The position numbers and the translations under genes are program-made. From contig CADAAI010000013.1 of the NCBI GenBank assembly GCA_902785925.1, positions 38,028-102,027 on the forward strand: a DNA stretch of 64,000 bases. The letters run 5' to 3'. This document shows positions 24,246-34,105 of the stretch, one piece after another. The notes beneath the pieces are model-generated. The model was not told the DNA's origin and did not search any database. It worked only from the letters and a program-made list of their open reading frames with translations. The DNA is from an uncultured Bacteroidales bacterium (GTDB lineage: Bacteria > Bacteroidota > Bacteroidia > Bacteroidales > Muribaculaceae). Position 1 is the stretch's first letter. Every line of letters starts with the position of its first letter.

Positions 24246-25993
24246 AAAGATTCTTTTTAATAACACTGTTAACAGTGCTGACCGCTACTGTAGGTCATGC
24301 CGCCAGCGACGGCGACAAAGTCGTCGTTGACGGCGTGGTCTACGAGTGGTCAATTGACGATGGCGCTTACATCGTCACTGGATGGGACGAAGAAACGCCC
24401 ATCCAGTCACTACACATTCGTGGCGTGGTCAAAGAACTGGATGTTGTAAGAATCGCCGAAAGTGCTTTTGACCCTGAGAACTATACAGATGAAGATAATT
24501 CATTGCCGTTATTTGAGAGCGTTGAGATTGATGAAGGTATCACTTACATAGGCGAGAATGCTTTTGTCGACTGCACCGGTATCAAGTGGGTAAGGATGCC
24601 ATCGACTCTTCTTACAATTGGGATTGGTGCATTTCTGAGATGCACTTCACTAGAATATGCTTTTCTCAACGAGGGACTTAAAACAATAGGGGAAGAGGCT
24701 TTCGCTTTTTGCACAAGTCTCACCACAATGGTTATACCCTCAACGGTGACCGAGATTCAGGCGCACGCCTTCAGTGAATGCAAGGGTGTCACCGATGTGT
24801 ATTTCCTAATGACCGAAGAGGAACAGGAACAGCTTTACTACTACTTCCATTGGTGGGACGGAGTTTACGAGCCAGGCAATGAGGAACATGGCGGCATGGA
24901 GTTCAACACCAACCAGCACACTACTATTCATGTCCCTGAAGGGATGCTGCAAGACTATGTAGATTCAAAGAAATTTGTTGCATGGATTCCCCTTGTAGAA
25001 GATAATAATTGTTACCCGCTGTGGTGGATTGTGAACTTTGGTGTCGTGGGGCGTGAATACACTGTTAGCGACGACGAAATAGCAGCGGTTTATGCTGATG
25101 TTGATGGTGGACTTTACGTTAAGGATGATAACCATTGGCTTACTCCTGATAAGGTCTATGCTGGCGAGATAGACTACATGAAGACCACTGGACTTATGGA
25201 TGCTCTTGGAAATAAATACGACCAAAGCAACTGGGTGGTACTCACTAATGTAGGTAATAATGAGGATGATAATGAAGATGAACTCAAAGGCTATATAGGC
25301 AAATGGATTGTAGGAAACTCAATCACTGGCACTTTAAAAAATAAGAAAAACCCAATTATTGAAGTACGAAATGATGCTGAGCTCATAATCGGTGGTGATT
25401 CCCCCTATGTACCCAATGTCTATATCCCTTGTTCATTTATGGGTAGGGCACAGATTGGGGTCAATAACAAAAAAACCTATGCTTTTGTTCAACCAAAGCC
25501 ACAGGAACTTATTCATGTGGAATGGGCTATTTACAATGATGAGGACGAATGCTTCTATATCCCCGAACCTGATGGTGTTGCAAACACGATGGGACTCAGA
25601 GGAGGTTTCGGCGTTAGTTATGACCTTTATGAAAAACCTAACAATATGCCTGAATTAAAGGATCGCTATATTTATGCCTTTGATGCCGTCAACCGCTTAA
25701 AAACTGTCAGTGAGCCAAATGAAAATGAAACAAAATCAAAGTTAAGCCGCCTTAAGGACGAGGAAGAACCGCAATACGCACCTTATACAGATGGTGACGT
25801 GAGTGATAAGTTCATCGTTTATCCACTTGAACTACCCGAAGATCCACCGATGACAGGTGTTCCCGACATTGTCGATGACTTCGCCCAAAGAAATAAAGTT
25901 TGGTACTCTATTGATGGCCGCTTTGTTGGCACCACCAAGCCCACCGTGCCAGGTCTTTACATTTATGGTAATCGTAAAGTGATAGTAAAATAA
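24242..25993 (+). CDS. BspA-like leucine-rich-repeat (LRR_5) secreted protein
   Basis: A 583-residue secreted protein. The signal peptide MKRFFLITLLTVLTATVGHA is followed by four or five LRR_5 repeats (about residues 80-185). The typical units are ITYIGENAFVDCTGI, LLTIGIGAFLRCTSL and LKTIGEEAFAFCTSL. This repeat type occurs in BspA-like surface proteins of oral and gut Bacteroidales and is linked to binding host proteins or other bacteria. The remaining C-terminal two thirds have no recognised domain. The end VWYSIDGRFVGTTKPTVPGLYIYGNRKVIVK-type segment (split here: VWYSIDGRFVG then PGLYIYGNRKVIVK) looks like a short T9SS-type tail. Its ATG overlaps the stop of the 3263-residue gene by 4 nt, so the two are translationally coupled and likely act in the same place. 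Confidence 0.85.
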   Translation: MKRFFLITLLTVLTATVGHAASDGDKVVVDGVVYEWSIDDGAYIVTGWDEETPIQSLHIRGVVKELDVVRIAESAFDPENYTDEDNSLPLFESVEIDEGITYIGENAFVDCTGIKWVRMPSTLLTIGIGAFLRCTSLEYAFLNEGLKTIGEEAFAFCTSLTTMVIPSTVTEIQAHAFSECKGVTDVYFLMTEEEQEQLYYYFHWWDGVYEPGNEEHGGMEFNTNQHTTIHVPEGMLQDYVDSKKFVAWIPLVEDNNCYPLWWIVNFGVVGREYTVSDDEIAAVYADVDGGLYVKDDNHWLTPDKVYAGEIDYMKTTGLMDALGNKYDQSNWVVLTNVGNNEDDNEDELKGYIGKWIVGNSITGTLKNKKNPIIEVRNDAELIIGGDSPYVPNVYIPCSFMGRAQIGVNNKKTYAFVQPKPQELIHVEWAIYNDEDECFYIPEPDGVANTMGLRGGFGVSYDLYEKPNNMPELKDRYIYAFDAVNRLKTVSEPNENETKSKLSRLKDEEEPQYAPYTDGDVSDKFIVYPLELPEDPPMTGVPDIVDDFAQRNKVWYSIDGRFVGTTKPTVPGLYIYGNRKVIVK

Positions 25994-26015
25994 TCATTAT
26001 TTTTATATCTTATGC

Positions 26016-26052
26016 AAATAGTGGGAACTCGTTTAGGGTTCTCACTATTTTA
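26016..26052 (+). terminator. Terminator of the giant/LRR operon
   Basis: AAATAGTGGGAAC and GTTCTCACTATTT (26016-26050) pair with one bulge, followed by a short T-rich tail. Confidence 0.7.
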
Positions 26053-26126
26053 TCATTATTTCTCTATGTTTTTAACAAAAATGTATTTTTTTATTAATTG
26101 AATAGTATTATTATTTGGAAAATTCT

Positions 26127-26134
26127 TACCTTTG
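26127..26134 (+). promoter_or_regulatory. Promoter core TACCTTTG for the lipoprotein-phospholipase operon
   Basis: An exact TAnnTTTG match about 90 nt upstream of the ATG at 26226. The -33 element is not obvious. Confidence 0.55.
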
Positions 26135-26225
26135 CGTCAAATTTGTGTCTTGCATTTCGTGATTTTTTTAAAAATGTTCTGAAATGCAACTTGTGGTTGT
26201 ATCATTTAATGACTTTTCAACGCGT

Positions 26226-27275
26226 ATGAAACATATACTCTATCACTGTTCTTTGGTACTTGTGGCCTTATTGTTATTCTCGTCTTGCGAAAAAGATGAG
26301 GTTAAAGTCAAGCGCCGTGGCGAGCGTCAGATTTATGTGCTCACTTCCGAAGGTCACATCTATGACCTGATGGGCGACAGGATAATGGAACTCCCCGACT
26401 GCGAGTATGCCAGTGAGATAATTAGCGATGGTGATGACTATTTTGTCTCGGGAAAGAACTCCAAGGATAAGGTGGGATACTGGAAAAACGGCAAGTGGAA
26501 CACGCTGCACATCGATTTTATCGATAATGTGAGCCACGAGACGCAAGGTATAGCCAAGTGGGACTATTACATCTACCTCTTTGACTATCCCTACATCTTG
26601 AAAAACAGTGGTATTTTCCCTATCGAGGACTGTGAGGACTTCAACACTTCGGGACAGTGCATTGCAGTGAGTAATGGCAAGTGCTATCTCGCGGGGATGG
26701 AGTACCACCATGGCGAGCCTAACGATGCAGTGCTCTACTATGAGTACAAGGGCCGTTATGCCAAGGCTATCCTCCCCAAGCCCAGTCCAGATGTGAGTGG
26801 TCATGCAACCAATATCTATGCTTACGACACCGACCACACCATCGTGGGTGGCCATGTGGGAACCGAGCCCTGCATCTGGGTTGACAAGGAGCTGCAAGTT
26901 CTACCTCGCACACTTAACCCACAACCTTATGAATACGACCTTCCTCTTGGTCACGTGACCTCGACCACTTATCTCAATGGACACATCTATGCTTGCGGCT
27001 ATGAGGATGATGAGGATCACAATATGCGAGCTGTGCTGTGGGTTGACGGTGTTCCACAACAAATTCATTCAGGACGTCAAGAAAAAGTTCTTTTCTCCTT
27101 TGCCGAGGAGCTGATGGCCTATGGCGATGATTTGTATATGCTCAGTTTTGAGTGTTACGAGTATAAATTACCAAATGGCGAGACTGATACAAGTTTAGAC
27201 ATTTTTATTTGGATGAACGACAGGATAATCGCCAAGTACAATCACATTGATATTGTGAATTTCACTGTGGTATAA
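26226..27275 (+). CDS. Lipoprotein with repeated beta-propeller-like units
   Basis: From ATG 26226 this is a 349-residue predicted lipoprotein (MKHILYHCSLVLVALLLFSSC, Cys21); the frame extends upstream to 26184 but without a signal peptide at its start. The mature part contains about five or six repeats of roughly 45-55 residues. Each carries a tryptophan-centred strand such as VGYWKNGKWNTL, PCIWVDKELQVL, AVLWVDGVPQQI or IFIWMNDRIIAKY, suggesting a beta-propeller. No catalytic motif is seen. It is 54 nt upstream of the outer-membrane phospholipase gene and probably in its operon. It may sit on the outer membrane and help or regulate the phospholipase; that is inference. Confidence 0.75.
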   Translation: MKHILYHCSLVLVALLLFSSCEKDEVKVKRRGERQIYVLTSEGHIYDLMGDRIMELPDCEYASEIISDGDDYFVSGKNSKDKVGYWKNGKWNTLHIDFIDNVSHETQGIAKWDYYIYLFDYPYILKNSGIFPIEDCEDFNTSGQCIAVSNGKCYLAGMEYHHGEPNDAVLYYEYKGRYAKAILPKPSPDVSGHATNIYAYDTDHTIVGGHVGTEPCIWVDKELQVLPRTLNPQPYEYDLPLGHVTSTTYLNGHIYACGYEDDEDHNMRAVLWVDGVPQQIHSGRQEKVLFSFAEELMAYGDDLYMLSFECYEYKLPNGETDTSLDIFIWMNDRIIAKYNHIDIVNFTVV

Positions 27276-27329
27276 TTGAATAGTGAAATAGTTAAGTATA
27301 AAATAGAATAAACAAAAACGATAATAGAA

Positions 27330-28181
27330 ATGAAACTTTTTAGAATTATAATAGTATTGGTTCTTGCAGGTGTTGCTTGCCCTTCTCAGGCACAAATTGT
27401 TACAAAGATGTTGGGCAAAGAGCAACAACAATTCAATGTCGATAGCCTCATTCACGATTTTGATAACCGTCCTTTCTTTGGAATCTACAAGGACAACTAT
27501 TTCGCTCTCGGTACAGCTATTAATCACAAACCTAATGAGTATAACAGCGATGTGAAGTTCCAAATCAGTTTCCGCCAGCGCCTGACGAAGTCGGTACTTC
27601 CACTCCACAGCCACCTTTTCTTGAGCTATTCGCAAAAGGCAATGTGGAACATCTTTGAGGAGTCGCTGCCATTCCACGACCTGAACTTCAACCCAGGAAT
27701 TGGTATTATAACGCCTATTTTCGCTAAGGGTCGCTTAATGGGAAGTACTCTTATCATGGTTGAGCATGAGTCTAATGGCCGTGACGGTGAGGCATCGCGC
27801 AGCTGGAACAAAATCTCATTTGGTGGTTCAGCTTTTATCAACCGTAACTTGATGGTTCATGCCAAGACTTGGATTCCCATTATCGATGGTCAGCAAAACA
27901 AGGACATCCTCAAGTACAGCGGTATTTTCCAGACTGGTGCTCAATTCTTATCTAACAACAAGCGTTGGGTTGCCGATGTGACTTTTGTGAAGCGTCAGGG
28001 CTGGAACTTTAGCTTCAACACAATCATCAATGTGGGCTTCCGCATCCGCGAGAAGGACAACCAGTTCATCATGCTCCACTTCTATGACGGCTATGGCGAG
28101 AACATGCTCGACTACAACAAGTACCACTGCCGCTTGCGCTTGGGATTACTCATTCGCCCATCGTTCTTCAGCGACTTCTAA
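27330..28181 (+). CDS. pldA: Outer membrane phospholipase A (PldA/OMPLA-like)
   Basis: A 283-residue outer-membrane beta-barrel with a signal peptide (ending PSQAQ near residue 22). The OMPLA signature is clear. LFLSYSQKAMWNIFEESLPFHDLNF falls in two conserved pieces (SYSQKAMW and SLPFHDLNF). The catalytic block EHESNGRDG-EASRSWNK gives the His-Ser pair (HES, about residue 149-151) and the downstream Asn. The C-terminal strands include YDGYGENMLDYN. OMPLA is a calcium-dependent dimeric enzyme that hydrolyses misplaced phospholipids in the outer leaflet. Length matches the family. It sits between the propeller-like lipoprotein (54 nt) and a DUF4421 gene (11 nt) in one transcription unit. Confidence 0.88.
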   Translation: MKLFRIIIVLVLAGVACPSQAQIVTKMLGKEQQQFNVDSLIHDFDNRPFFGIYKDNYFALGTAINHKPNEYNSDVKFQISFRQRLTKSVLPLHSHLFLSYSQKAMWNIFEESLPFHDLNFNPGIGIITPIFAKGRLMGSTLIMVEHESNGRDGEASRSWNKISFGGSAFINRNLMVHAKTWIPIIDGQQNKDILKYSGIFQTGAQFLSNNKRWVADVTFVKRQGWNFSFNTIINVGFRIREKDNQFIMLHFYDGYGENMLDYNKYHCRLRLGLLIRPSFFSDF

Positions 28182-28192
28182 AGATTCTATAG

Positions 28193-29407
28193 TTGATGAA
28201 GCGCTTCTACTTGATATTAATGCTCATGCTTTGCATGACTGACCTCTCGTGGGGACAGACTGTGGAGCAACCTGTCGTGCTTGAGCAGCAAGACACCGTG
28301 CAGCAAGACACCATGCCTAAGTTGAGCAAGTTCCAGCAGTTGAAGCAGAATATCACTCAGCGCATCAACGACAAACTCAACGAGCCCTACGACACCACAC
28401 GCGACAAGCGCTACTGGTGGCGAGCCATGAAGCATGGCAAAATCAACTTCAAGGACAGCACCATGGGCTATCCTAAGTTTGTCATGTTTTGCTATAACAC
28501 TTATATGTGGGGCGACCGTGCTTTCAACAGCTACGACAGTGCCTATGTGAAACCCACTGGCAAGAACTGGAAACTCTTTCTCAAGAATAACAACTGGTTC
28601 GACTCCTACATTGGCACGCCCTTCAAGGACATGAAGGTGATAATGAACAGCCATTTGGTGTCAAACATTGGTGTGACGCTATCGTTCATGGCTGTGAGCT
28701 TGGGCTACTCGGTTAGCATCAGCAACCTCATTCATGGTGGCAAAGTGTCAAACAAGGTCGACTTCTCCTTCACTTGCGCTCGGTTTACCGCCGATGCCTA
28801 TTACTGGGAGAACCAGAACGATATTAATGTCATCTATGTAGACAAGAACACCGACAACGAGCGTCACAAAATCAGGCAGTCGGGAGTCAGCCGCAAAGCG
28901 ATGGGACTCACTGCCTATTATTTCTTCAACAACCGGCGATATGCACAGGCTGCAGCCTACTGCTTCTCAAAGTATCAAAAGCGTAGTGCCGGCTCCTTCT
29001 TGGCAGGAATCAGCATGCAGCATTTTGACGTGAAGTTTGATCCAGAGAAGATGCCCGAAGAGGCCTACGACTATATCCCCATGCAGGCCGAGTTGCCACG
29101 CATCCTTTATAACGACTACTGCGTGCTTGTGGGCTACGGCTACAACTGGGTGCTTGGACCCAAGTGGTTGCTGAATTTCACACTAACCCCCTACCTTGGT
29201 TACCGTTACAACATCAAGCCACAGCCCGGCGAGAGGCAAAGCGACTTCTCGCTCAACATAAGGGCCCGCATTGGTGCAGTGTATAACCATAAGAATTTCT
29301 TTATGGGCTTCCAGGCCTATGGTGATCATCACCGTTACAAGAAGCACGACAGCCGCCTCGTGAGCTCCTTGCTTGAGTTCTCTGCATTGGCCGGAATCAG
29401 GTTCTAA
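28193..29407 (+). CDS. DUF4421 outer-membrane protein
   Basis: A 404-residue protein with a signal peptide (MMKRFYLILMLMLCMTDLSWG). A Gln/Thr-rich stretch and a basic helical segment follow (about 45-75). The DUF4421 region has typical segments: NTYMWGDRAFNSYD, VKPTGKNWKLFLKNN and NIGVTLSFMAVSLGYS. Its second half alternates aromatic and polar residues as in a beta-barrel and ends in an aromatic residue (LAGIRF), like an outer-membrane protein. The function of DUF4421 is unknown. Only 11 nt separate it from the phospholipase gene, so co-expression is almost certain. Confidence 0.82.
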   Translation: MMKRFYLILMLMLCMTDLSWGQTVEQPVVLEQQDTVQQDTMPKLSKFQQLKQNITQRINDKLNEPYDTTRDKRYWWRAMKHGKINFKDSTMGYPKFVMFCYNTYMWGDRAFNSYDSAYVKPTGKNWKLFLKNNNWFDSYIGTPFKDMKVIMNSHLVSNIGVTLSFMAVSLGYSVSISNLIHGGKVSNKVDFSFTCARFTADAYYWENQNDINVIYVDKNTDNERHKIRQSGVSRKAMGLTAYYFFNNRRYAQAAAYCFSKYQKRSAGSFLAGISMQHFDVKFDPEKMPEEAYDYIPMQAELPRILYNDYCVLVGYGYNWVLGPKWLLNFTLTPYLGYRYNIKPQPGERQSDFSLNIRARIGAVYNHKNFFMGFQAYGDHHRYKKHDSRLVSSLLEFSALAGIRF

Positions 29408-29513
29408 CCTTTACTCCAGAAAAACATATAAACTTAGCACTTCTAATGAAGCGAATATGGGTTCAACGCCATCGCTTACGATTAACGATCTATTAATACT
29501 TAAATAAAAACAT

Positions 29514-30815
29514 ATGATGAAGAAAAAAGTTTTAATGTGGGGTATGGTGATAGCCTCGGTAGCCATTGGACTGACTGCGTGCAAAATTGATATGCCACAG
29601 GAGACACTGTCGTCGTTTGAGACAATGATAGTGGATACTACCGACATTGAAATTCCTGTAAAGTTCAGTGCAAACATGAAAGGACAGGCCGATGTGACTA
29701 TCATGCCACAGGTGAGTGGCCAACTAGTGCAAATCTGCGTCAGCGAAGGACAACAGGTGGTTAAAGGTCAAACTCTTTTCGTTATTGATCAACGTAATGC
29801 CATAAGCGATGTGGATGCTGCTCAGGCAAACCTTAGCTCGGTTCAATCCACTGTGGAGTCGGCTAATGCCAATATAGAGTCGGCTTTGGCCAATCTACAG
29901 TCGGCACAAGCTAAGCTACAGGCAGCTCAGGCATCTGAGAATAGCGCAAAACTGGAATATGAGAGCAACAAGAATCTTTTTGATAAGAAGATTGTGAGCA
30001 ACTATATGCTCGAGAATTCTCTCAACAATTACAAGCAGGCACAAGCCACAACAAGCCAAGCACGCGCTGCTGTCACTCAGGCGCAAGCTGCTGTGTCGCA
30101 GGCAAGGGCATCGGCCAACCAAGCGCATGCATCAGTAAGACAGGCACAAAGCTCGGTTAATCGTTCGAAGGTGAATTTAGGTTTATATACCATCAAATCG
30201 CCAGTATCGGGTATAGTGGGCGAGATTAGGGTCCGCGCTGGCGACCAAGTTTCTCCCGCAACCCAGCTCACCATCGTGAGTGGCAACCAGCAGATGGAAG
30301 CAGAGTTTGCTGTCAACGAGTCAGTTCTCGAAGCTGGAGTGAGCGAGGGCTACACTCAAAGCGACAAAGCCAAGAACATCGCCAACCTTCCCGACGTGAC
30401 CTTCGTGATGAAGAATGGCACTGAATATCAACACAAGGGCCGCATCACCAGCGTGACCGGCATGGTGAATGCAACAACTGGAACGCTGTCATGCAAGGCT
30501 ACATTCCCCAACCCTGAAGGCCATCTTTACTCGGGTATTCAAGGTACTGTGGTTTTGCCATTTAGCGAGAAGAATGTGATGGTTATACCACAAAATGCCG
30601 TGGTACGTCTGCAAGACAAGTCGCTAGTGTATAAAGTAAAGGCCGACAGCACCGCTACCGCAGTAACTGTGACTACTACCGATGCTGGTAATGGCAAGGA
30701 CGTGATCGTGACCCAAGGACTCAAAGTGGGCGATCGCATCGTGACAGTGGGAGCCAATAATCTAGAAGAGGGACAACGCGTGTTGTTCCCTGCAGTAGCC
30801 AAAAAAGAAGACTAA
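29514..30815 (+). CDS. RND efflux periplasmic adaptor (membrane fusion protein)
   Basis: A 433-residue adaptor lipoprotein linking an RND pump to an outer-membrane channel. The lipobox is LTAC (Cys23). The lipoyl halves are VTIMPQVSGQLVQICVSEGQ (about 62-81) and YTIKSPVSGIVGEIRVRAGD (about 225-244). Between them lies an exceptionally Ala/Gln/Ser-rich alpha-helical hairpin (about 100-220). Beta-barrel and membrane-proximal domains follow, with VMVIPQNAVVRLQDKSLVYKV near 350. It is 3 nt upstream of the pump gene, with the TolC-type gene third: a complete tripartite operon. Substrates cannot be read; bile salts, antimicrobials or detergents are usual. Confidence 0.94.
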   Translation: MMKKKVLMWGMVIASVAIGLTACKIDMPQETLSSFETMIVDTTDIEIPVKFSANMKGQADVTIMPQVSGQLVQICVSEGQQVVKGQTLFVIDQRNAISDVDAAQANLSSVQSTVESANANIESALANLQSAQAKLQAAQASENSAKLEYESNKNLFDKKIVSNYMLENSLNNYKQAQATTSQARAAVTQAQAAVSQARASANQAHASVRQAQSSVNRSKVNLGLYTIKSPVSGIVGEIRVRAGDQVSPATQLTIVSGNQQMEAEFAVNESVLEAGVSEGYTQSDKAKNIANLPDVTFVMKNGTEYQHKGRITSVTGMVNATTGTLSCKATFPNPEGHLYSGIQGTVVLPFSEKNVMVIPQNAVVRLQDKSLVYKVKADSTATAVTVTTTDAGNGKDVIVTQGLKVGDRIVTVGANNLEEGQRVLFPAVAKKED

Positions 30816-30818
30816 CCG

Positions 30819-33800
30819 ATGAAGAATAACATTTTCATCAACCGATATGTGATGGCATGCGCTATAGCGATTGTCATTACACTGGTGGGAATCATATGCA
30901 TGAGCACACTTCCCATCGAGCAATATCCTAATATTGCACCGCCCACAGTGCGCGTGTCGACATCTTACACCGGTGCCGACGCTAATACTATCATGAAGAG
31001 TGTTGTGCAGCCACTTGAGGAGAATATCAATGGTGTGCCTGGCATGACCTATATCACCAGTTCGGCTTCGGCTTCGGGCGATGTGTCGATTCAGGTATTT
31101 TTTGAGCAAGGCACCGATCCCGACCTTGCCGCTGTAAACGTGCAGAACCGCGTTAGCCGTGCCACAGCACTGCTGCCCACAGAGGTGACTAAGGTGGGCG
31201 TGCAGGTAATGAAGCAACAGAGCAACATTCTCCATATTGGAGCGCTCAAGAGTGTTGACGGTAAGTATGATGCCGATTTTATAGCCAACTACATTGACAT
31301 CAACGTTCGCCCCCGACTAATGCGTATTACCGGCGTGGGCGACGTGTTGGCTCTGGGTAACACCTATGCATTGCGCATTTGGCTAAAGCCCGATGTAATG
31401 GCGCAGTATGGACTGGAACCTAACGACGTTTTTGCAGCTATTGGTGGTCAGAGCTTCGTTGCTGCCACTGGTTCGCTGGGTGAGCAGTCGGAGAATGCTT
31501 ACCAGTATTCGATGGAATACAAGGGCACATTGAAGACGGTTGAGGAATTTAACGAAATCGTACTTCGCACTAGTGAAGGTGGGCACTTGCTGCACCTGAG
31601 AGATGTTGCCGAGGTAGAGATTGGAGCCGTGAGCTACAACTTCACATCTAACATCGACGGCAAGCCGGGTACCATCTACATGGTGTTCCAGGCTCCTGGC
31701 GCAAATGCTACCGAAGTGAATGCCCGCATCAACAAGCTCTATGAGGAACTGAAACCTACAATGCCTGCGGGGCTGGAGTTTGAGATACTGGAAACCAGCG
31801 ACGACTTCCTGTTTGCAGCCATCCACAACGTGGTTGAGACGCTTGTCATCGCAATCATCCTGGTGGTGCTTGTGGTGTATTTCTTCTTGCAGAGCTTCAA
31901 GGCGACGGTTATCCCGTCTATTTCCATCATCGTGTCGTTGCTGGGAACGTTTGCCATAGTTTCGCTGGCGGGATTCTCATTAAATATCCTAACGCTATTC
32001 GCGCTAGTGCTAGCTATCGGTACTGTGGTGGATGATGCCATTGTGGTCGTAGAGGCGGTGATGGCGAAGATGGAAAGCGGCATTACTGATGCCCGAGAGG
32101 CTACACGCCAAGCCATGAGCGACGTGTCGATAGCCGTAATCTCGTGTACCTTAGTGTTTATGGCAGTGTTCATTCCAGTAGCATTCATGCCTGGCACGTC
32201 GGGCTCGTTCTTCACTCAGTTTGGTGTCACGCTGGCATCGGCAGTGGGCCTTTCGTGCGTGTCGGCTTTGACGCTGTGTCCCGCCCTGTGCGCTATAATG
32301 ATGCGCTATTCTAAGGACGGCAAGGAAAAGAAGAATCTTAACTACTATGTCACCAAGGCCTATACTGCTAGTTACAACGCTATCCTTAAGAAATACAAGA
32401 AGAGCGTGGGCCGCTTCATTAAGCACCCTTGGATTTCGGGAGCCTTGCTAGCCGGTGCTGCGATACTACTCATCTTCTTCATGCGCTCGCTGCCATCAGG
32501 TCTTGTGCCTCAAGAGGACCAGGGAGTGTTCTTTGCCGAGGTGCGTGCTCCAGAAGGTTGCACCCTGCATGAAACACAGGAGATAGTCAAGAAAGTTGAG
32601 GAAAAGGTGAAGAAGATTCCCGAACTTGAAAGTTATGCTGTAATTAGTGGCTATGGTATGATGGCAGGCCGCTCTGGAAGCTGCTATGCTACCCTTATCA
32701 TTCGCCTAAAGAACTGGGACGATCGCCCAGGAATGAACCATAACATCATGCTCGTCTACGGCCGCTTCGCCTTCGACTGCAAGGAAATCAAGAATGCCAA
32801 GGTAATTCCGTTCCAAATGCCGCAGGTGCCAGGTTATGGCTCCAACAGCAGCGTGAACCTTGTGTTGCAGGATATGCAGGACCGCTCAATGACTGATTTC
32901 AATGCCGACGCCACCAAGTTCTTGACCAAACTTAATGAACGGTCCGAAATCATGATGGCAATGTCGACCTATTCCGAGCGATTCCCTAAATATCAAGTTG
33001 ACATCGACCCCACCCAGTGCGACCGTGCCGGGGTGACACCAGCAGCGGTGCTTCGCACGCTTGGTGCTTACTGTGGTGGATCTTACGTAGGCAACTTCAA
33101 TCAGTTTGGCAAGGTGTATCGCATCATGGCCAACGCAGCTCCAGAGTACCGTCTAGATCCATCATCGCTTAACAACATCTTCGTTAGAGTGCAAGGAGGC
33201 AAAATGGCGCCTATCTCTGAATTTGTCACACTGACCGAAATCGTGGGCTCGGCTTCGGTCGACCACTTCAACCTGTTCCAGAGCATAACATGTGGCGTTA
33301 TGACCGCCAATGGATACTCCGAAGGCGATGCACATAAAGCTATTGCCGAGGTGTTTGAATCCGAGATGCCTAAGGGCTACAGCTACGAGTACGGAGGTAT
33401 GTCGCGCGAGGTTGAAGAAGCTTCTGGCTCTAATGCCACGGCACTAATCTACGTGATATGCGTTATCCTCATCTACCTAATCCTGGCTTCACTCTACAAC
33501 TCGTGGTTCACGCCATGGGCTGTGCTGCTCAGTGTTCCATTCGGACTGATGGGCTCATTTGGTGTAACATGGCTTGTGTCACTACTGCACTTGCCAGGCA
33601 TGGAGAATAACATCTACCTGCAGACTGGTGTCATCATGCTCATTGGTTTGCTGGCAAAGACTGCGATTCTTATCACCGAGTTTGCGGCTGAGCGCCGCGC
33701 ACAAGGCATGAGCATCCGCGATGCGGCATTTGCTGCATGCGAGGAACGTCTACGCCCAATCTTGATGACAGTTGTCACAATGATTGCTGGTATGATTCCA

Positions 33801-34061
33801 CTCATCATTGCTGGAGGTGCTGGCGCTAATGGCAACCGCGTGCTTGCTCTTGGTGTTACTGCGGGTATGGCGGTGGGCACACTCGCCCTGCTCTTTGTGG
33901 TTCCTGCTTTCTTCATCGTGTTCCAAAAGTTGCATGAGAAGTTCCAAGGTGGTGAAAAAGCCGAAGCTGAAGCAGTTATCGAGACTGCTATCGAAACGGC
34001 CCCTAAAACAGCTACAAAGATTGCTGCGGAGAAAAATAATAACGATGATGAAGCCCTTTAA
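30819..34061 (+). CDS. RND multidrug efflux permease (HAE1/AcrB type)
   Basis: A 1080-residue proton-driven inner-membrane pump of the hydrophobe/amphiphile efflux-1 family. The N-terminus FINRYVMACAIAIVITLVG starts TM1, and the porter region has LPIEQYPNIAPPTVRVST. The paired proton-relay aspartates are in TM4 (AIGTVVDDAIVVVEA, about residue 408). The second half repeats the fold, with YEYGGMSREVEEA, LLAKTAILITEFAAE and a C-terminal VGTLALLFVVPAFFIVFQ. The last 35 residues form an unusual Ala/Glu/Thr/Lys-rich cytoplasmic tail. It is the middle gene of the operon. Length and motifs are complete, so it should be active. Confidence 0.96.
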   Translation: MKNNIFINRYVMACAIAIVITLVGIICMSTLPIEQYPNIAPPTVRVSTSYTGADANTIMKSVVQPLEENINGVPGMTYITSSASASGDVSIQVFFEQGTDPDLAAVNVQNRVSRATALLPTEVTKVGVQVMKQQSNILHIGALKSVDGKYDADFIANYIDINVRPRLMRITGVGDVLALGNTYALRIWLKPDVMAQYGLEPNDVFAAIGGQSFVAATGSLGEQSENAYQYSMEYKGTLKTVEEFNEIVLRTSEGGHLLHLRDVAEVEIGAVSYNFTSNIDGKPGTIYMVFQAPGANATEVNARINKLYEELKPTMPAGLEFEILETSDDFLFAAIHNVVETLVIAIILVVLVVYFFLQSFKATVIPSISIIVSLLGTFAIVSLAGFSLNILTLFALVLAIGTVVDDAIVVVEAVMAKMESGITDAREATRQAMSDVSIAVISCTLVFMAVFIPVAFMPGTSGSFFTQFGVTLASAVGLSCVSALTLCPALCAIMMRYSKDGKEKKNLNYYVTKAYTASYNAILKKYKKSVGRFIKHPWISGALLAGAAILLIFFMRSLPSGLVPQEDQGVFFAEVRAPEGCTLHETQEIVKKVEEKVKKIPELESYAVISGYGMMAGRSGSCYATLIIRLKNWDDRPGMNHNIMLVYGRFAFDCKEIKNAKVIPFQMPQVPGYGSNSSVNLVLQDMQDRSMTDFNADATKFLTKLNERSEIMMAMSTYSERFPKYQVDIDPTQCDRAGVTPAAVLRTLGAYCGGSYVGNFNQFGKVYRIMANAAPEYRLDPSSLNNIFVRVQGGKMAPISEFVTLTEIVGSASVDHFNLFQSITCGVMTANGYSEGDAHKAIAEVFESEMPKGYSYEYGGMSREVEEASGSNATALIYVICVILIYLILASLYNSWFTPWAVLLSVPFGLMGSFGVTWLVSLLHLPGMENNIYLQTGVIMLIGLLAKTAILITEFAAERRAQGMSIRDAAFAACEERLRPILMTVVTMIAGMIPLIIAGGAGANGNRVLALGVTAGMAVGTLALLFVVPAFFIVFQKLHEKFQGGEKAEAEAVIETAIETAPKTATKIAAEKNNNDDEAL

Positions 34062-34105
34062 TGGGTTAATTCCATGTCGCACAATAATAAAAACACATCA
34101 AGAAC

